In this document: positions 16,277 through 24,922 of the stretch, one piece after another | How positions within the stretch are numbered: position 1 is the first letter of the stretch | How the letters are laid out: every line of letters starts with the position of its first letter | Origin: Runella defluvii | GTDB lineage: Bacteria; Bacteroidota; Bacteroidia; Cytophagales; Spirosomataceae | Direction: 5' to 3' | NCBI RefSeq assembly: GCF_014195535.1 | Contig: NZ_JACIBY010000005.1 | Coordinates: 521,513-585,512 of the forward strand | DNA: 64,000 nt | The notes under the pieces: model-generated | The model's database searches: none | The model's input: only the letters and a program-made list of their open reading frames with translations | What the model was told of the DNA's origin: nothing | Translations under genes and position numbers: made by a program

Positions 16277-19081
16277 ATGAAACAAGCCAAACTACTCTTT
16301 CTTGCTGTAGCTTTCGGCTGGGCAACCGCAGCCAATGCCCAAACCGATCTCAAGAAACCCATTCCGATGGATCCCAAAGTTCGCTACGGCAAACTTCCCA
16401 ACGGTATGACTTATTACATCCGTAAAAACGAAGAACCCAAAAAGCGCGCTGAATTGTACCTCATCAACAAAGTAGGGGCAATTCAGGAAGAAGACAAAGA
16501 AAACGGACTCGCCCACTTTACCGAGCACATGGCGTTTAACGGCACCAAAAACTTCCCCAAAAACGAGCTAGTGAGCTACCTCCAGCGCGCAGGGGTGAAA
16601 TTTGGTGACGACCTCAACGCCTTCACAGGACAAGACCAAACGGTGTATCAGTTGCCAGTCCCTACCGACTCTGCCGATATTTTCAATAAGGCGTTTGTCG
16701 TACTAGAAGACTGGGCACATAACATTACGTTTGAAGGTGCCGAAATCGACAAAGAACGCGGCGTTATTTTGGAAGAACTCCGTGGTGGAAAAGGCGCCCA
16801 ACAACGGATGCGCGACAAGTGGATGCCTATCCTCGTAGGCGATTCAAAATACGGGAAACGCAATGTTATTGGTACCGAAGAAGTTTTGAAAACCTTCAGC
16901 CACGAGACCATCCGTAATTTCTACAAAACATGGTACCGCCCCGACTTGCAAGCGATTGCAGCCGTGGGAGATTTTGACATCGACCAAGTAGAAAAAATGA
17001 TTAAAGAGCGCTTCGGATCGATTCCAAAGGCCGTTAAACCTCGTCCGTTGGGCAAATTCCCCGTAGCCGATTTTAAAGGTACGCGCGTAGCCATCGTAAC
17101 TGACCCAGAGCAACCTTATATGCTTGCGCAGGTGATTACGAAGTTACCAAAAGCAGAAGAAAAAACGCTCGGTGATTCTCGCGAAAGCATCAAGCGCAAC
17201 TTGTTTAACCAAATGCTCCAAGCACGTTTGCAAGAACAAACGCAACAAGCCAACCCTCCTTTCTTGTTTGGGGGTGCGGGTTACGGCGGCTTCATTGGTG
17301 ATTATGATTCGTTTATCAACATTGCCGTGGCAAAAGATGGCAACCTAGAACGCGCCGTTAAGGCGGTGTTGGACGAGGGTGCTCGCGTGAAAAAATTTGG
17401 TTTTACCGATACGGAATTAGACCGTACGAAAAAGCAATTGCTCACTGCTACCGAAAAACGTTTCAAGGAAAAAGACAAAACCAAGTCAGCTTCTTACGTC
17501 AACGAATACATGGGTAACTTCCTTGAAGAATCACCTATTCCAGGTATAGAATTTCAATTTGAGTTTGTGCAAGGACAGCTAGACGGCATCACTATTGCGG
17601 AAATCAACGCCCTTGCCAACAAGTACTTGGTTGCTGATAACCGTACGGTATTGGTGCTTGCGTCTGAAAAAGACAAAGCAAAATTACCAACCGAAGCCAC
17701 TATTTTGGAATGGATCAACGGCGCGGGTAAAGACGTTACTGCATACGTGGATAAAGTAGTGAACAAACCACTTATCGAGAACCTTCCTGCTGCTGGTCGC
17801 ACGGTTTCTACGAAGCAAATCCCAGAAATTGGCGTGACAGAGTTGACACTAAGCAACGGCGTAAAAGTAGTATTGAAACCTACTGACTTCAAAAATGACG
17901 AAATCTTGATTGGCGCTCGCAGCCAAGGCGGTACGTCACTTTACGACGAAAAAGACTTTATGAGCGCAGGCATGGCCGATGCCGTGGTAGAAGAAAGTGG
18001 GATTGGCGAGTTCAATACGCCTGCGTTGAAAAAATACCTTACGGGTAAAGTAGCCAACGTCAGCCCGTTTGTTGGTGAAAACGAAGAAGGGTTCAGCGGA
18101 AACTGTAGCCCTAAAGACCTCGAAACAGCTTTGCAATTGGTGTATGGATACTTTACCAAACCTCGCAAAGACGACGACATCATCAAAGGTTTCTTGACGT
18201 CGCAGCGCTCTGCCATTCAAAACCGCAACGCTTCTCCTTCCCCTGAAGTGGTGTTCCAAGATTCGTTGAGTCGTATTTTGGGGAATAACAACTTCCGCCG
18301 TCAGCCTATTTCGGTAGAACGTTGGGACATGATTAATCCCGACCGCGCGTACCAAATCTACAAAGAGCGCTTTGCCGATGCGTCTGATTTTACGTTCTTC
18401 TTCACAGGAAGTTTCAAAGTGGACGAAGTGAAGCCTTTGTTGGAAAAATACTTGGGCGCGCTTCCGTCACAAAATAAAAAAGAAAGCTTCCGCGACTTAG
18501 GTATCCGTACTCCGTCGGGACGTCTTGACAAGAAAGTGTATAAAGGAATTGAGCAAAAAAGCCAAGCTTCGTTGATTTTCAGTGGTGACTATGTTTACAA
18601 CGAAGACAACAACTGGCAACTCGATGCCCTCGAAGAAATCTTGAACATCAAGCTTATCGAGGTGATTCGTGAGAAAGAAAGCGGTGTATATGGTATCGGT
18701 GCGCGCGCTTCTTACAGCAAAACTCCCGCGCCTCGCTACACGGTTCGTATCGGATACGGCACAGGCCCTGAGCGCGTAGAAGAATTGGCGACTAAAACGT
18801 TGGCTGTTTTGGACGAAATCAAGAAAAACGGCGCAACCCAAGTGGATATTGACAAGTTCAAAGCCGAAACCCGCCGCTCAATGGAAGTTCAGATGAAAGA
18901 AAATGGATTCTGGCAAAACCAATTGATTGGAGCGTATAGCATTGGCGAAAATCCAGTAGATATTTTGGGTTGGGAAAAACAATTGAATAAAGTAACCGTA
19001 GAAAGTACCAAAGCTGCTGCCAACAAGTACCTCAACGACGCCAACTTTATCAAGGTAGTGTTGCTTCCTGAGAAAAAATAA
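16277..19081 (+). CDS. M16-family zinc metallopeptidase (insulinase-type), exported
   Basis: 934 residues from the ATG at 16277, which opens a clear signal peptide (MKQAKLLFLAVAFGWATAANAQ). The longer frame from 16211 would hide it. The inverted zinc motif HxxEH is H80-F-T-E83-H84 (GLAHFTEHMAFNG), and the third ligand is in the downstream ERGVILEELRGG segment. Two M16 repeats are visible: residues about 35-470, and an inactive-looking second half that restarts at GVTELTLSNGVKVVLKPTDF (about 520) without HxxEH. This fits two-domain periplasmic peptidases of the PqqL/pitrilysin type. The substrate is unknown. It stands alone between a repeat-bearing gap and a terminator. Confidence 0.92.
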   Translation: MKQAKLLFLAVAFGWATAANAQTDLKKPIPMDPKVRYGKLPNGMTYYIRKNEEPKKRAELYLINKVGAIQEEDKENGLAHFTEHMAFNGTKNFPKNELVSYLQRAGVKFGDDLNAFTGQDQTVYQLPVPTDSADIFNKAFVVLEDWAHNITFEGAEIDKERGVILEELRGGKGAQQRMRDKWMPILVGDSKYGKRNVIGTEEVLKTFSHETIRNFYKTWYRPDLQAIAAVGDFDIDQVEKMIKERFGSIPKAVKPRPLGKFPVADFKGTRVAIVTDPEQPYMLAQVITKLPKAEEKTLGDSRESIKRNLFNQMLQARLQEQTQQANPPFLFGGAGYGGFIGDYDSFINIAVAKDGNLERAVKAVLDEGARVKKFGFTDTELDRTKKQLLTATEKRFKEKDKTKSASYVNEYMGNFLEESPIPGIEFQFEFVQGQLDGITIAEINALANKYLVADNRTVLVLASEKDKAKLPTEATILEWINGAGKDVTAYVDKVVNKPLIENLPAAGRTVSTKQIPEIGVTELTLSNGVKVVLKPTDFKNDEILIGARSQGGTSLYDEKDFMSAGMADAVVEESGIGEFNTPALKKYLTGKVANVSPFVGENEEGFSGNCSPKDLETALQLVYGYFTKPRKDDDIIKGFLTSQRSAIQNRNASPSPEVVFQDSLSRILGNNNFRRQPISVERWDMINPDRAYQIYKERFADASDFTFFFTGSFKVDEVKPLLEKYLGALPSQNKKESFRDLGIRTPSGRLDKKVYKGIEQKSQASLIFSGDYVYNEDNNWQLDALEEILNIKLIEVIREKESGVYGIGARASYSKTPAPRYTVRIGYGTGPERVEELATKTLAVLDEIKKNGATQVDIDKFKAETRRSMEVQMKENGFWQNQLIGAYSIGENPVDILGWEKQLNKVTVESTKAAANKYLNDANFIKVVLLPEKK

Positions 19082-19103
19082 CAACGGAGTCCTTCTCTTT
19101 TTG

Positions 19104-19137
19104 GGGCTGTCTGAAAGCAAAAGCTTTGGGGCAGCCC
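19104..19137. terminator. Bidirectional terminator between M16 peptidase and DUF1801 genes
   Basis: Stem GGGCTG (19104-19109) with CAGCCC (19132-19137), plus inner AAAGC/GCTTT pairs, followed by a T-rich tract on the plus strand. Both flanking genes converge on it. Confidence 0.65.
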
Positions 19138-19554
19138 TTATTTTTTGCGACGCTCAAACATAATCTTCGCGAAGGTTTTTTGAGGTTGGGTTTCGTTCAG
19201 TAAAATGGCTTCTTGCAACACCTCTAAAAATGCTTCCTCCCGCGCCTGAAAGTCTTTGAGGTTCTGAAACGTCATGCCACGAATGATTTTTCGGCCTTTC
19301 GACTCCAACACTCCCGCTTCGTCTTTCAGTAAAAACCCTTTTACAAACGCAATCTCCACGCCCTTGGTTTTTTGAATTTTGCCAAAATAACAAACGTAAT
19401 CTAGGCACATAAAAAAGAGGGTATTGTTGTACATAAACCGCTCTTTCATTTTGGGGTGTGCTACCATCACCAACTGCCGAACGTACGACAGCAACTGCCG
19501 AATTTCGGGGGTTTGACTGGCCAAAAAATCATCGGCATCGGCATATTCAACCAT
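19138..19554 (-). CDS. DUF1801-like small protein
   Basis: 138-residue cytoplasmic protein. The DADDFLASQTPEIRQLLSYVRQLVMVAHPKMKERFMY start and the later CYFGKIQKTKGVEIAFVKG segment resemble DUF1801 (YdhG-like) proteins, whose fold is related to frataxin-like or iron-binding domains by structure prediction, but whose function is not established. The C-terminus is basic (FERRKK). No operon partner: the next gene on this strand starts 47 bases upstream and encodes a glycosyltransferase. Confidence 0.75.
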   Translation of the reverse strand: MVEYADADDFLASQTPEIRQLLSYVRQLVMVAHPKMKERFMYNNTLFFMCLDYVCYFGKIQKTKGVEIAFVKGFLLKDEAGVLESKGRKIIRGMTFQNLKDFQAREEAFLEVLQEAILLNETQPQKTFAKIMFERRKK

Positions 19555-19601
19555 TTTTGAGTGTCGAGTTTAGGAAGGAAGAATGTCGAATGGATTTCCT
19601 T

Positions 19602-20474
19602 TTAAAGCAATTTGTAATTTTTGTATTCGCCAATGTACCAACCCGTTAGGCGTGCTACCCACATTTTGAGGCGGTACTTAAAACGGAGGTTTTTGTGTGA
19701 AATATCGTGGCTAAACTGCCAATTTTGGCGCTGAATGCGGGGCAACATCACGCGCGGATGTCTTCCCGTAAACTTGGCCAACGAGTCAATTTGTGAATAA
19801 TCAAAGCCTTCAGCCGATACATTCACGTGGCCTTCTACGTCTCCTCCGTGCCAGTATTGGTGAATATGCACGTATTTTTCTTGCATCACGCGCGGGTCTT
19901 TGACCCAACCGTAGTGGTAAATACGGGCATCTACTAGCTTCACTCGTAGCTTCTCGTTGTTGTTTTTCCGAAATCCTTGGGCATCACGGTACGAATAAAT
20001 GCGTTTGTCGTTGCGCACCACCCTGATTTCGTGGCGGTACCACGTGGGCGAATCGCCAATGTAGTCGTACGAGCCGTAAAAATGGGTATAGTGAAACAAC
20101 AGCCCGTCCACGTTTTTGTCGTCCTTCCAGCGTTCCATGGCGGCCTTGATTTTGGGCAAATCATTTTCATGTACCACCTCATCGCCCTGAATGTAAAATG
20201 CCCAGTCGCTTTGAGCCGAAATGGCTTCAAAAGCTTTATCCGTTTCTTTGGCATACACCACGCCCCCGTCTTTCAGCGATTCGTCCCATACGGTTTCGAT
20301 GATACGGATTTTCTGGGGGTCAATCTGCCGCACGAGTTCCAGTGTTTCATCTTCGCCTTTTCCTACGGCCACCACAAACTCATCACAAATGGGTAGGATA
20401 GAGGTGATGGCTTCCACAATCGGGAAGTCGAACTTGACGGCATTGCGAATAAAGGTAAAACCCGTAACGTGCAT
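19602..20474 (-). CDS. Glycosyltransferase, GT2-like (GT-A fold)
   Basis: 290-residue soluble protein with a GT-A core. It opens MHVTGFTFIRNAVKFDFPIVEAITSILPICDEFVVAVGKGEDET, typical of GT2 enzymes related to WaaE/KdtX-type heptosyl or glucosyl transferases. The acidic motif seems to be IQGDEVVHENDLPKI, in place of the usual DxD (QxDEV). Later segments carry WYRHEIRVVRN and RIYHYGWVKDPRVM, common in uncharacterised Bacteroidota members. It lies apart from the polysaccharide cluster at 1-6477, so donor and acceptor are unknown. CAAATTTA at 20497-20504 (TAAATTTG on the minus strand) is a possible -7 box. Confidence 0.85.
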   Translation of the reverse strand: MHVTGFTFIRNAVKFDFPIVEAITSILPICDEFVVAVGKGEDETLELVRQIDPQKIRIIETVWDESLKDGGVVYAKETDKAFEAISAQSDWAFYIQGDEVVHENDLPKIKAAMERWKDDKNVDGLLFHYTHFYGSYDYIGDSPTWYRHEIRVVRNDKRIYSYRDAQGFRKNNNEKLRVKLVDARIYHYGWVKDPRVMQEKYVHIHQYWHGGDVEGHVNVSAEGFDYSQIDSLAKFTGRHPRVMLPRIQRQNWQFSHDISHKNLRFKYRLKMWVARLTGWYIGEYKNYKLL

Positions 20475-20553
20475 TCTTTCGGTCTAATTTTTGGGTCAAA
20501 TTTACGATTTATCGCCGCTGTTTTGCCCATTCATTCATTTAATCTCCCCAGAA

Positions 20554-21210
20554 TTAATCGGCTCTACTGATTAGTCGCCAGTTTGCTCGCTCAGTCGGTT
20601 GGCCTACGATTGATTCTTGAGGTACTTTCGACCAATCAGAGCAATAGGTATAGTTGTAAACGATAAACGAATGAGAATACAAGTCAAAATAAACCCTAAA
20701 AAACTGTCCTTGACTGGTATAGCGAATGTTATTCTTCCGACACTCTTCTCTTGATTTGAATTCAAAAGGAACTCCTCCCGTCGATACTGGATAGGTTTGA
20801 TGCTTGCGTTTGTATTCTTCTAATTCAGCAATCAATTCCTCGGCGGCTTGGTAACGCCATTCTGCTCGAATATCTAATGCCTTTTCATCGCCCACCAAGT
20901 AGGTCGTCCAAGATACGGCGGGTAGTCCTATCATTAGGAGCGCAAGTTGTAATGCCGTGACTAGATGCCTATTGGGAGCCAGTAAGTACCAAACGGGTAC
21001 GATTAATAACAGAAGGATTCCCAGAGGAACGGTAAAAAAGGATGCAATTCCGCATAATACTAAAATGGGAACAAGCTCAGGGCTAATAATAACCAATACA
21101 CAGAATGCCACACAGATACCTGCCCAGATTAAGATTTTTTTTCCGTACTGTTTGGTAAATACGTGCTTTACGAATGTCTTCACTGTTACATTTTGTTTTA
21201 CTTCATCCAT
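20554..21210 (-). CDS. Membrane protein of unknown function, 218 aa
   Basis: The open frame extends to 21639, but its first 143 codons only shadow the DUF819 gene in another frame and read as low-quality sequence. The real start is the ATG at 21210 (MDEVKQNVTVKTFVKHVF), 13 bases inside the end of the DUF819 gene, which suggests translational coupling. Hydrophobic segments are at about 30-48 (WAGICVAFCVLVIISPELV), 50-75 and 84-105, followed by a soluble region of about 110 residues with several Cys. The first segment pair is short, so two to three helices are likely. I do not recognise the family. Confidence 0.65.
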   Translation of the reverse strand: MDEVKQNVTVKTFVKHVFTKQYGKKILIWAGICVAFCVLVIISPELVPILVLCGIASFFTVPLGILLLLIVPVWYLLAPNRHLVTALQLALLMIGLPAVSWTTYLVGDEKALDIRAEWRYQAAEELIAELEEYKRKHQTYPVSTGGVPFEFKSREECRKNNIRYTSQGQFFRVYFDLYSHSFIVYNYTYCSDWSKVPQESIVGQPTERANWRLISRAD

Positions 21211-22334
21211 TCGGCAATCCAAATCCCGAAATACGTCCCAATGGCATTTCCTAGCACCCCAATGAGTACCGCAGGGAGCTGTAAATCGGGGCGATGCAGG
21301 CTTTTGGCCAAGGCTAACGCCGAACTTGCGCCCCCGATATTGGCCTGAGAAGCAATGCCTAACATGTCCCAATCTTGTTTTAGCAACGCACCTATGCCAA
21401 AAACAATGCTTCCGTGAATCAACACCAAAACGGTAATAATGCCCAACAAAGTAAACGCCAATTTTCCGTCGTGAATCAAGGCAGGAATGTCGCAATAAGC
21501 ACCGATGACCGCCAAAAATAAATAGACGCACAACAACCCCAACATGCGAGAGCCAGCCAACTGATGAATAGCGGGAATTTGAGCCAAACCTAATGCTAAA
21601 GTCGTTTGAATCAACACCACGGGGATAGAAGGAATCCACTGGGCGATTTGCTGCGACAGGTAAATGCTCAGAATCCCTAACCCCACCAACAACGCTACAT
21701 TTTGGGGGCCTACGGTTTCGTTTTCACTCAATTCTGCTTCCAATTCCACCAGCGAGACCGATTCTTGGCGCTTTGGGCGAGGATACAAGCGATTCAAAAA
21801 TTGGGGGATGGCCAGCGTTCCCACCATCCAAATAGCCGTAATGATATTATCGGCCGCCGTAGTCGCCGCGTACAACGTTCCCGCTTTGGAAACTCCATAA
21901 TGCAGCGCAACGGCGTTGAAATTGACACTTCCTCCGATGTACGTCCCCGTAAACATTCCCGCAATGGCATAATGAAGCTCGCCCAAGGAGCGGGGAGCAT
22001 CAAAAAGTTGTAGGCTTACAATAACTCCCAAAATTGTCCCGATTGACCCCAATAAAAACAACGAAAGCATGACACCTCCCGCTTTTCGAAGGCTGCGCAA
22101 GTTGGCTTTGAGCATCAAAAAGAAAATAGATAGCGGCGCTAGGTACGAAAAAATGCCATCATACACGGGCACTTGCTCACTCGACGACGGAATCAGGCCC
22201 AGATTGGCGGTGATGGCCGTGGTGATAATCACCAACAACGCCGCTCCCATCGAGCGCAAATAGGGAAATTTGGTCAGCCATTCGGCCAATACCACATTGG
22301 CACAGAGCATCGTCAAGATGTAGAGAGAATTCAT
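21198..22334 (-). CDS. DUF819 family integral membrane protein
   Basis: 378 residues with about ten hydrophobic segments spread over the whole length. Typical DUF819 features are the start (YILTMLCANVVLAEWLTKFPYLRSMG), the GMFTGTYIGGSVNFNAVALHYGV segment in the middle, and AAATTAADNIITAIWMVG. Family members resemble sodium/solute transporters of the CPA-AT superfamily by fold prediction, but their substrate is unknown. The following 218-aa membrane-protein gene overlaps its 3' end. It is divergent from the tolC efflux operon, with about 160 bases between. Confidence 0.85.
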   Translation of the reverse strand: MNSLYILTMLCANVVLAEWLTKFPYLRSMGAALLVIITTAITANLGLIPSSSEQVPVYDGIFSYLAPLSIFFLMLKANLRSLRKAGGVMLSLFLLGSIGTILGVIVSLQLFDAPRSLGELHYAIAGMFTGTYIGGSVNFNAVALHYGVSKAGTLYAATTAADNIITAIWMVGTLAIPQFLNRLYPRPKRQESVSLVELEAELSENETVGPQNVALLVGLGILSIYLSQQIAQWIPSIPVVLIQTTLALGLAQIPAIHQLAGSRMLGLLCVYLFLAVIGAYCDIPALIHDGKLAFTLLGIITVLVLIHGSIVFGIGALLKQDWDMLGIASQANIGGASSALALAKSLHRPDLQLPAVLIGVLGNAIGTYFGIWIAEWMK

Positions 22335-22423
22335 TACGAGTTAAAGGGTTTGCTTTCAAATTTTCCGTTTTCAGCAGCTTTTTTTCCGCTTCATTCACCT
22401 TCGTAGGTGACATTCGTCATGGA

Positions 22424-22431
22424 TACTTTTG
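22424..22431 (+). promoter_or_regulatory. Predicted -7 box of the efflux operon
   Basis: TACTTTTG, with a weak TTCG at 22400-22403 20 bases upstream. Transcription would start near 22438, leaving a leader of about 57 bases before the ATG at 22495. Confidence 0.45.
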
Positions 22432-22494
22432 CTTTGTTCCGTGATTTTTACCAAATGTAATCACTACACCTCAGATACTGAAACTTAGAGCCGT

Positions 22495-23793
22495 ATGAAA
22501 AAGCTCATTCTTGCCTGTATTGCGTTGTTGTTAGGGTCTCCTCATGTCATCGGCCAAACGGTTATTTCAACGGTCAATGAAGCCCTTGAGTTGGCCAAAA
22601 AACAAAACGCCGACCTCCAGATTTCCCAACAAAATGCCCGCATCCAGTCGTGGAACGTCACCGCTGCCCAAAGTACGCGCATTCCGCAACTTAAATTCAC
22701 AACGGCCTTGGATTACAATTTTGTGTTGCCCACTCAGCTGATTCCTGCGCAGTTTTTTGGAGGAAAAGAAGGAGAGTTTCGCGGCGTACAATTTGGGGTG
22801 CCGTTCAACCTCACCGCTGGGCTCGAAGCCAGCGCTCCGCTTTGGAATGCAGGATTAAAACAAGATATTCGACTTGCCCAACAAAATCAAAAACTAACTG
22901 ATTTACAAACGCTTGTCCTCGCCGACGACCTCAGCACACAAGTCGCTCGTTTGTACTTTGCTACGGTGTTTACCCAACAGTATCTCGCCCTCCTCCAACG
23001 GAACTTAGCCAACGCCGACAGCATTGTGGCGATTGCGCGAGAACGAAAAGACAAAGGACTCATCGACCAACTCGAATACAACCGCAGCCGAGCCACCCGC
23101 CTCAGCGTGGAAGATGTGTTGAAGCAAAATGAATTGGCGTACGCCAAAAATCTCAACCAACTGCGGTTGCTACTCCATGCCCAAGACCTGACGTTGGCTC
23201 CGTATGTTGTTCCTGCTTCGTTAGCGACAGTCAAAGAAAGCGTAGGAGAAAGTCACCCCAAATTGCAGCTCCGTGCCCAGCAACTCGTAGTGGCGCAAGC
23301 GCAACTCAAAAAAGAGAAATTGCTCCGCTTGCCCACCTTGTCGGCCTTTGCTCGCTACCAAGAACAAGCACAACGTTCTACCTTCAACTTTCTGAATTTC
23401 AACGAAAAATGGTACGGTATCGGCGTTACAGGGCTCCGCTTTGAAGTGCCCATCTACACGGCTCGCCTCCGCGAAAGCGCCATCGGACGCGCGCAGGTGA
23501 ATGCAGACATCGCCCAGCTTCAGCTTGACAACGAACAACGAAAGTTTCAGAACGAAACCGAGGAACTTTTACTCAACTACCGTCAAGCAGTTAGTTCACT
23601 GAAAACCAACGAAGAAGCGTATCAATTGAGCCAAGAGAATTTGCAATTGGTGCTTATCAAATACCGAGGCGGAATTTTGAGCTACGACCAGTACCTCAAC
23701 GTATTTAACGAAGCCTTAAACGCCCAAAACAAGTACTTGCGCACGTTGGCCGATGTGATGATTAACGGAAAATTACTAGAGTTGAGAAACTAA
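22495..23793 (+). CDS. TolC-family outer-membrane efflux protein
   Basis: 432 residues with a signal peptide (about 1-20, ending VIGQ). Two long OEP repeats rich in Gln, Ala, Leu and Asn follow: the first around 30-200 (ELAKKQNADLQISQQNARI), the second around 235-420 (HPKLQLRAQQLVVAQAQLKKEKLLRLPTL). TolC-type proteins form trimeric channels through the outer membrane. It is the first gene of a four-gene plus-strand operon with an HlyD-like adaptor, an FtsX/MacB-type permease and an ATPase, so it is presumably the exit duct. The exported substrate is not evident. Confidence 0.92.
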   Translation: MKKLILACIALLLGSPHVIGQTVISTVNEALELAKKQNADLQISQQNARIQSWNVTAAQSTRIPQLKFTTALDYNFVLPTQLIPAQFFGGKEGEFRGVQFGVPFNLTAGLEASAPLWNAGLKQDIRLAQQNQKLTDLQTLVLADDLSTQVARLYFATVFTQQYLALLQRNLANADSIVAIARERKDKGLIDQLEYNRSRATRLSVEDVLKQNELAYAKNLNQLRLLLHAQDLTLAPYVVPASLATVKESVGESHPKLQLRAQQLVVAQAQLKKEKLLRLPTLSAFARYQEQAQRSTFNFLNFNEKWYGIGVTGLRFEVPIYTARLRESAIGRAQVNADIAQLQLDNEQRKFQNETEELLLNYRQAVSSLKTNEEAYQLSQENLQLVLIKYRGGILSYDQYLNVFNEALNAQNKYLRTLADVMINGKLLELRN

Positions 23794-23821
23794 CCATTGC
23801 CCCATTAACACCGAATTTACC

Positions 23822-24922
23822 ATGAAACGCTATATCCTTTCTTCGGTCGCTTTGAGCCTTTTGCTGTTTATCGCGGCCTGTTCTTCCAAATCCGAAACCA
23901 CCTCTCCCGCCTACAAAGACCTCACCGAAGCCGTGTATGCCTCGGGCAACGTTTTTCCTAAAAATGAATACAAGGTTGTGGCCAATGCCGACGGCTACCT
24001 CCAACAACAACTGGTCACGGAAGGCGATGTGGTAAAAGGCGGCCAACTGTTGTTTTCGCTGGAAAGCCTGTCGCAAGACGCCCGCGCCGAAGCCGCTGCT
24101 AATATTTACCGCCAATCCGAAGCCAATTTTTCGGACAGCTCGCCCGTGTTGGCTGAGTTGGAAGTTGCCCTTCGCAATGCCCGTACCAAACTGGAAAATG
24201 ACTCGGTCAATTATTTTCGGTTCAAAGCCCTCTATGACCAAAACGCCACGGCCAAAGTCGAGGTAGAACGGGCAGAATTGGCCTATCGCACGTCCAAAAA
24301 CGACGTAGCGGCCCGTCAAAAAACGTGGCAGCGTACCAAAAATCAATTGTACGTTGACCTCCAAAACTCCCGCTCCAATTTTCGGGTCAACGCCCGCGAA
24401 GGCGATAACTACCGCATCAAGAGCATCGAAGCGGCTCGGGTGTATGAAGTGTATAAAAAAGTGGGAGAACTGGTGCGCCGAGGAGAAGCCGTAGCTTTGT
24501 TGGGAAACCCGCAAGACGTTTATCTTCAATTGGCAGTGGACGAAACCGATTTTTCAAAACTCCGCGTCGGGCAAGCCATTGTGGTAAAAATGGATGCCTA
24601 CGGCGACAAAGTGTTCAACGCCCAAATCACGAAGATTTACCCCAAACTTAACAAGGTGGACCAATCGTTTCGGGTCGATGCCGATTTTATTGGGGAAGTT
24701 CCGCAAGCCTACTATGGCCTAACGGTCGAAGCCAACATTGTCATTTCGCACAATCCCAAGGCCCTGACGATTCCCAAAGCCTATTTAGTGGGCCAAGACA
24801 GCGTGTGGGTACGTGCCGACAAAGACAAGCAAAAAATCAAAATCACCAAAGGCGCAGAGAATTTTGAACTCGTAGAAATCAAAAATGGCCTCACCGTCCA
24901 AAGCGTTCTCCTAAAACCATGA
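23822..24922 (+). CDS. HlyD/AcrA-type periplasmic adaptor, lipoprotein
   Basis: 366 residues. A lipobox LLLFIAACSSKSE places the lipidated Cys at about residue 20. A barrel-sandwich-like piece (EYKVVANADGYLQQQLVTEGDVVKGGQLLFSLE) comes first, then a coiled-coil hairpin (about 95-215: YRQSEANFSDSSPVLAELEVALRNARTKLEND and following), the rest of the sandwich (KKVGELVRRGEAVALLGNPQ) and a beta-barrel. The stop overlaps the permease start by 4 bases (ATGA, 24919-24922), so the two are translationally coupled. Adaptors of this type link an inner-membrane ABC transporter to TolC. Confidence 0.9.
   Translation: MKRYILSSVALSLLLFIAACSSKSETTSPAYKDLTEAVYASGNVFPKNEYKVVANADGYLQQQLVTEGDVVKGGQLLFSLESLSQDARAEAAANIYRQSEANFSDSSPVLAELEVALRNARTKLENDSVNYFRFKALYDQNATAKVEVERAELAYRTSKNDVAARQKTWQRTKNQLYVDLQNSRSNFRVNAREGDNYRIKSIEAARVYEVYKKVGELVRRGEAVALLGNPQDVYLQLAVDETDFSKLRVGQAIVVKMDAYGDKVFNAQITKIYPKLNKVDQSFRVDADFIGEVPQAYYGLTVEANIVISHNPKALTIPKAYLVGQDSVWVRADKDKQKIKITKGAENFELVEIKNGLTVQSVLLKP

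Noticed and set aside
21211..21639. N-terminal 143 codons of the 361-aa frame ending at 20554
   Set aside because: Low-quality sequence mirroring the DUF819 gene; the gene starts at 21210.
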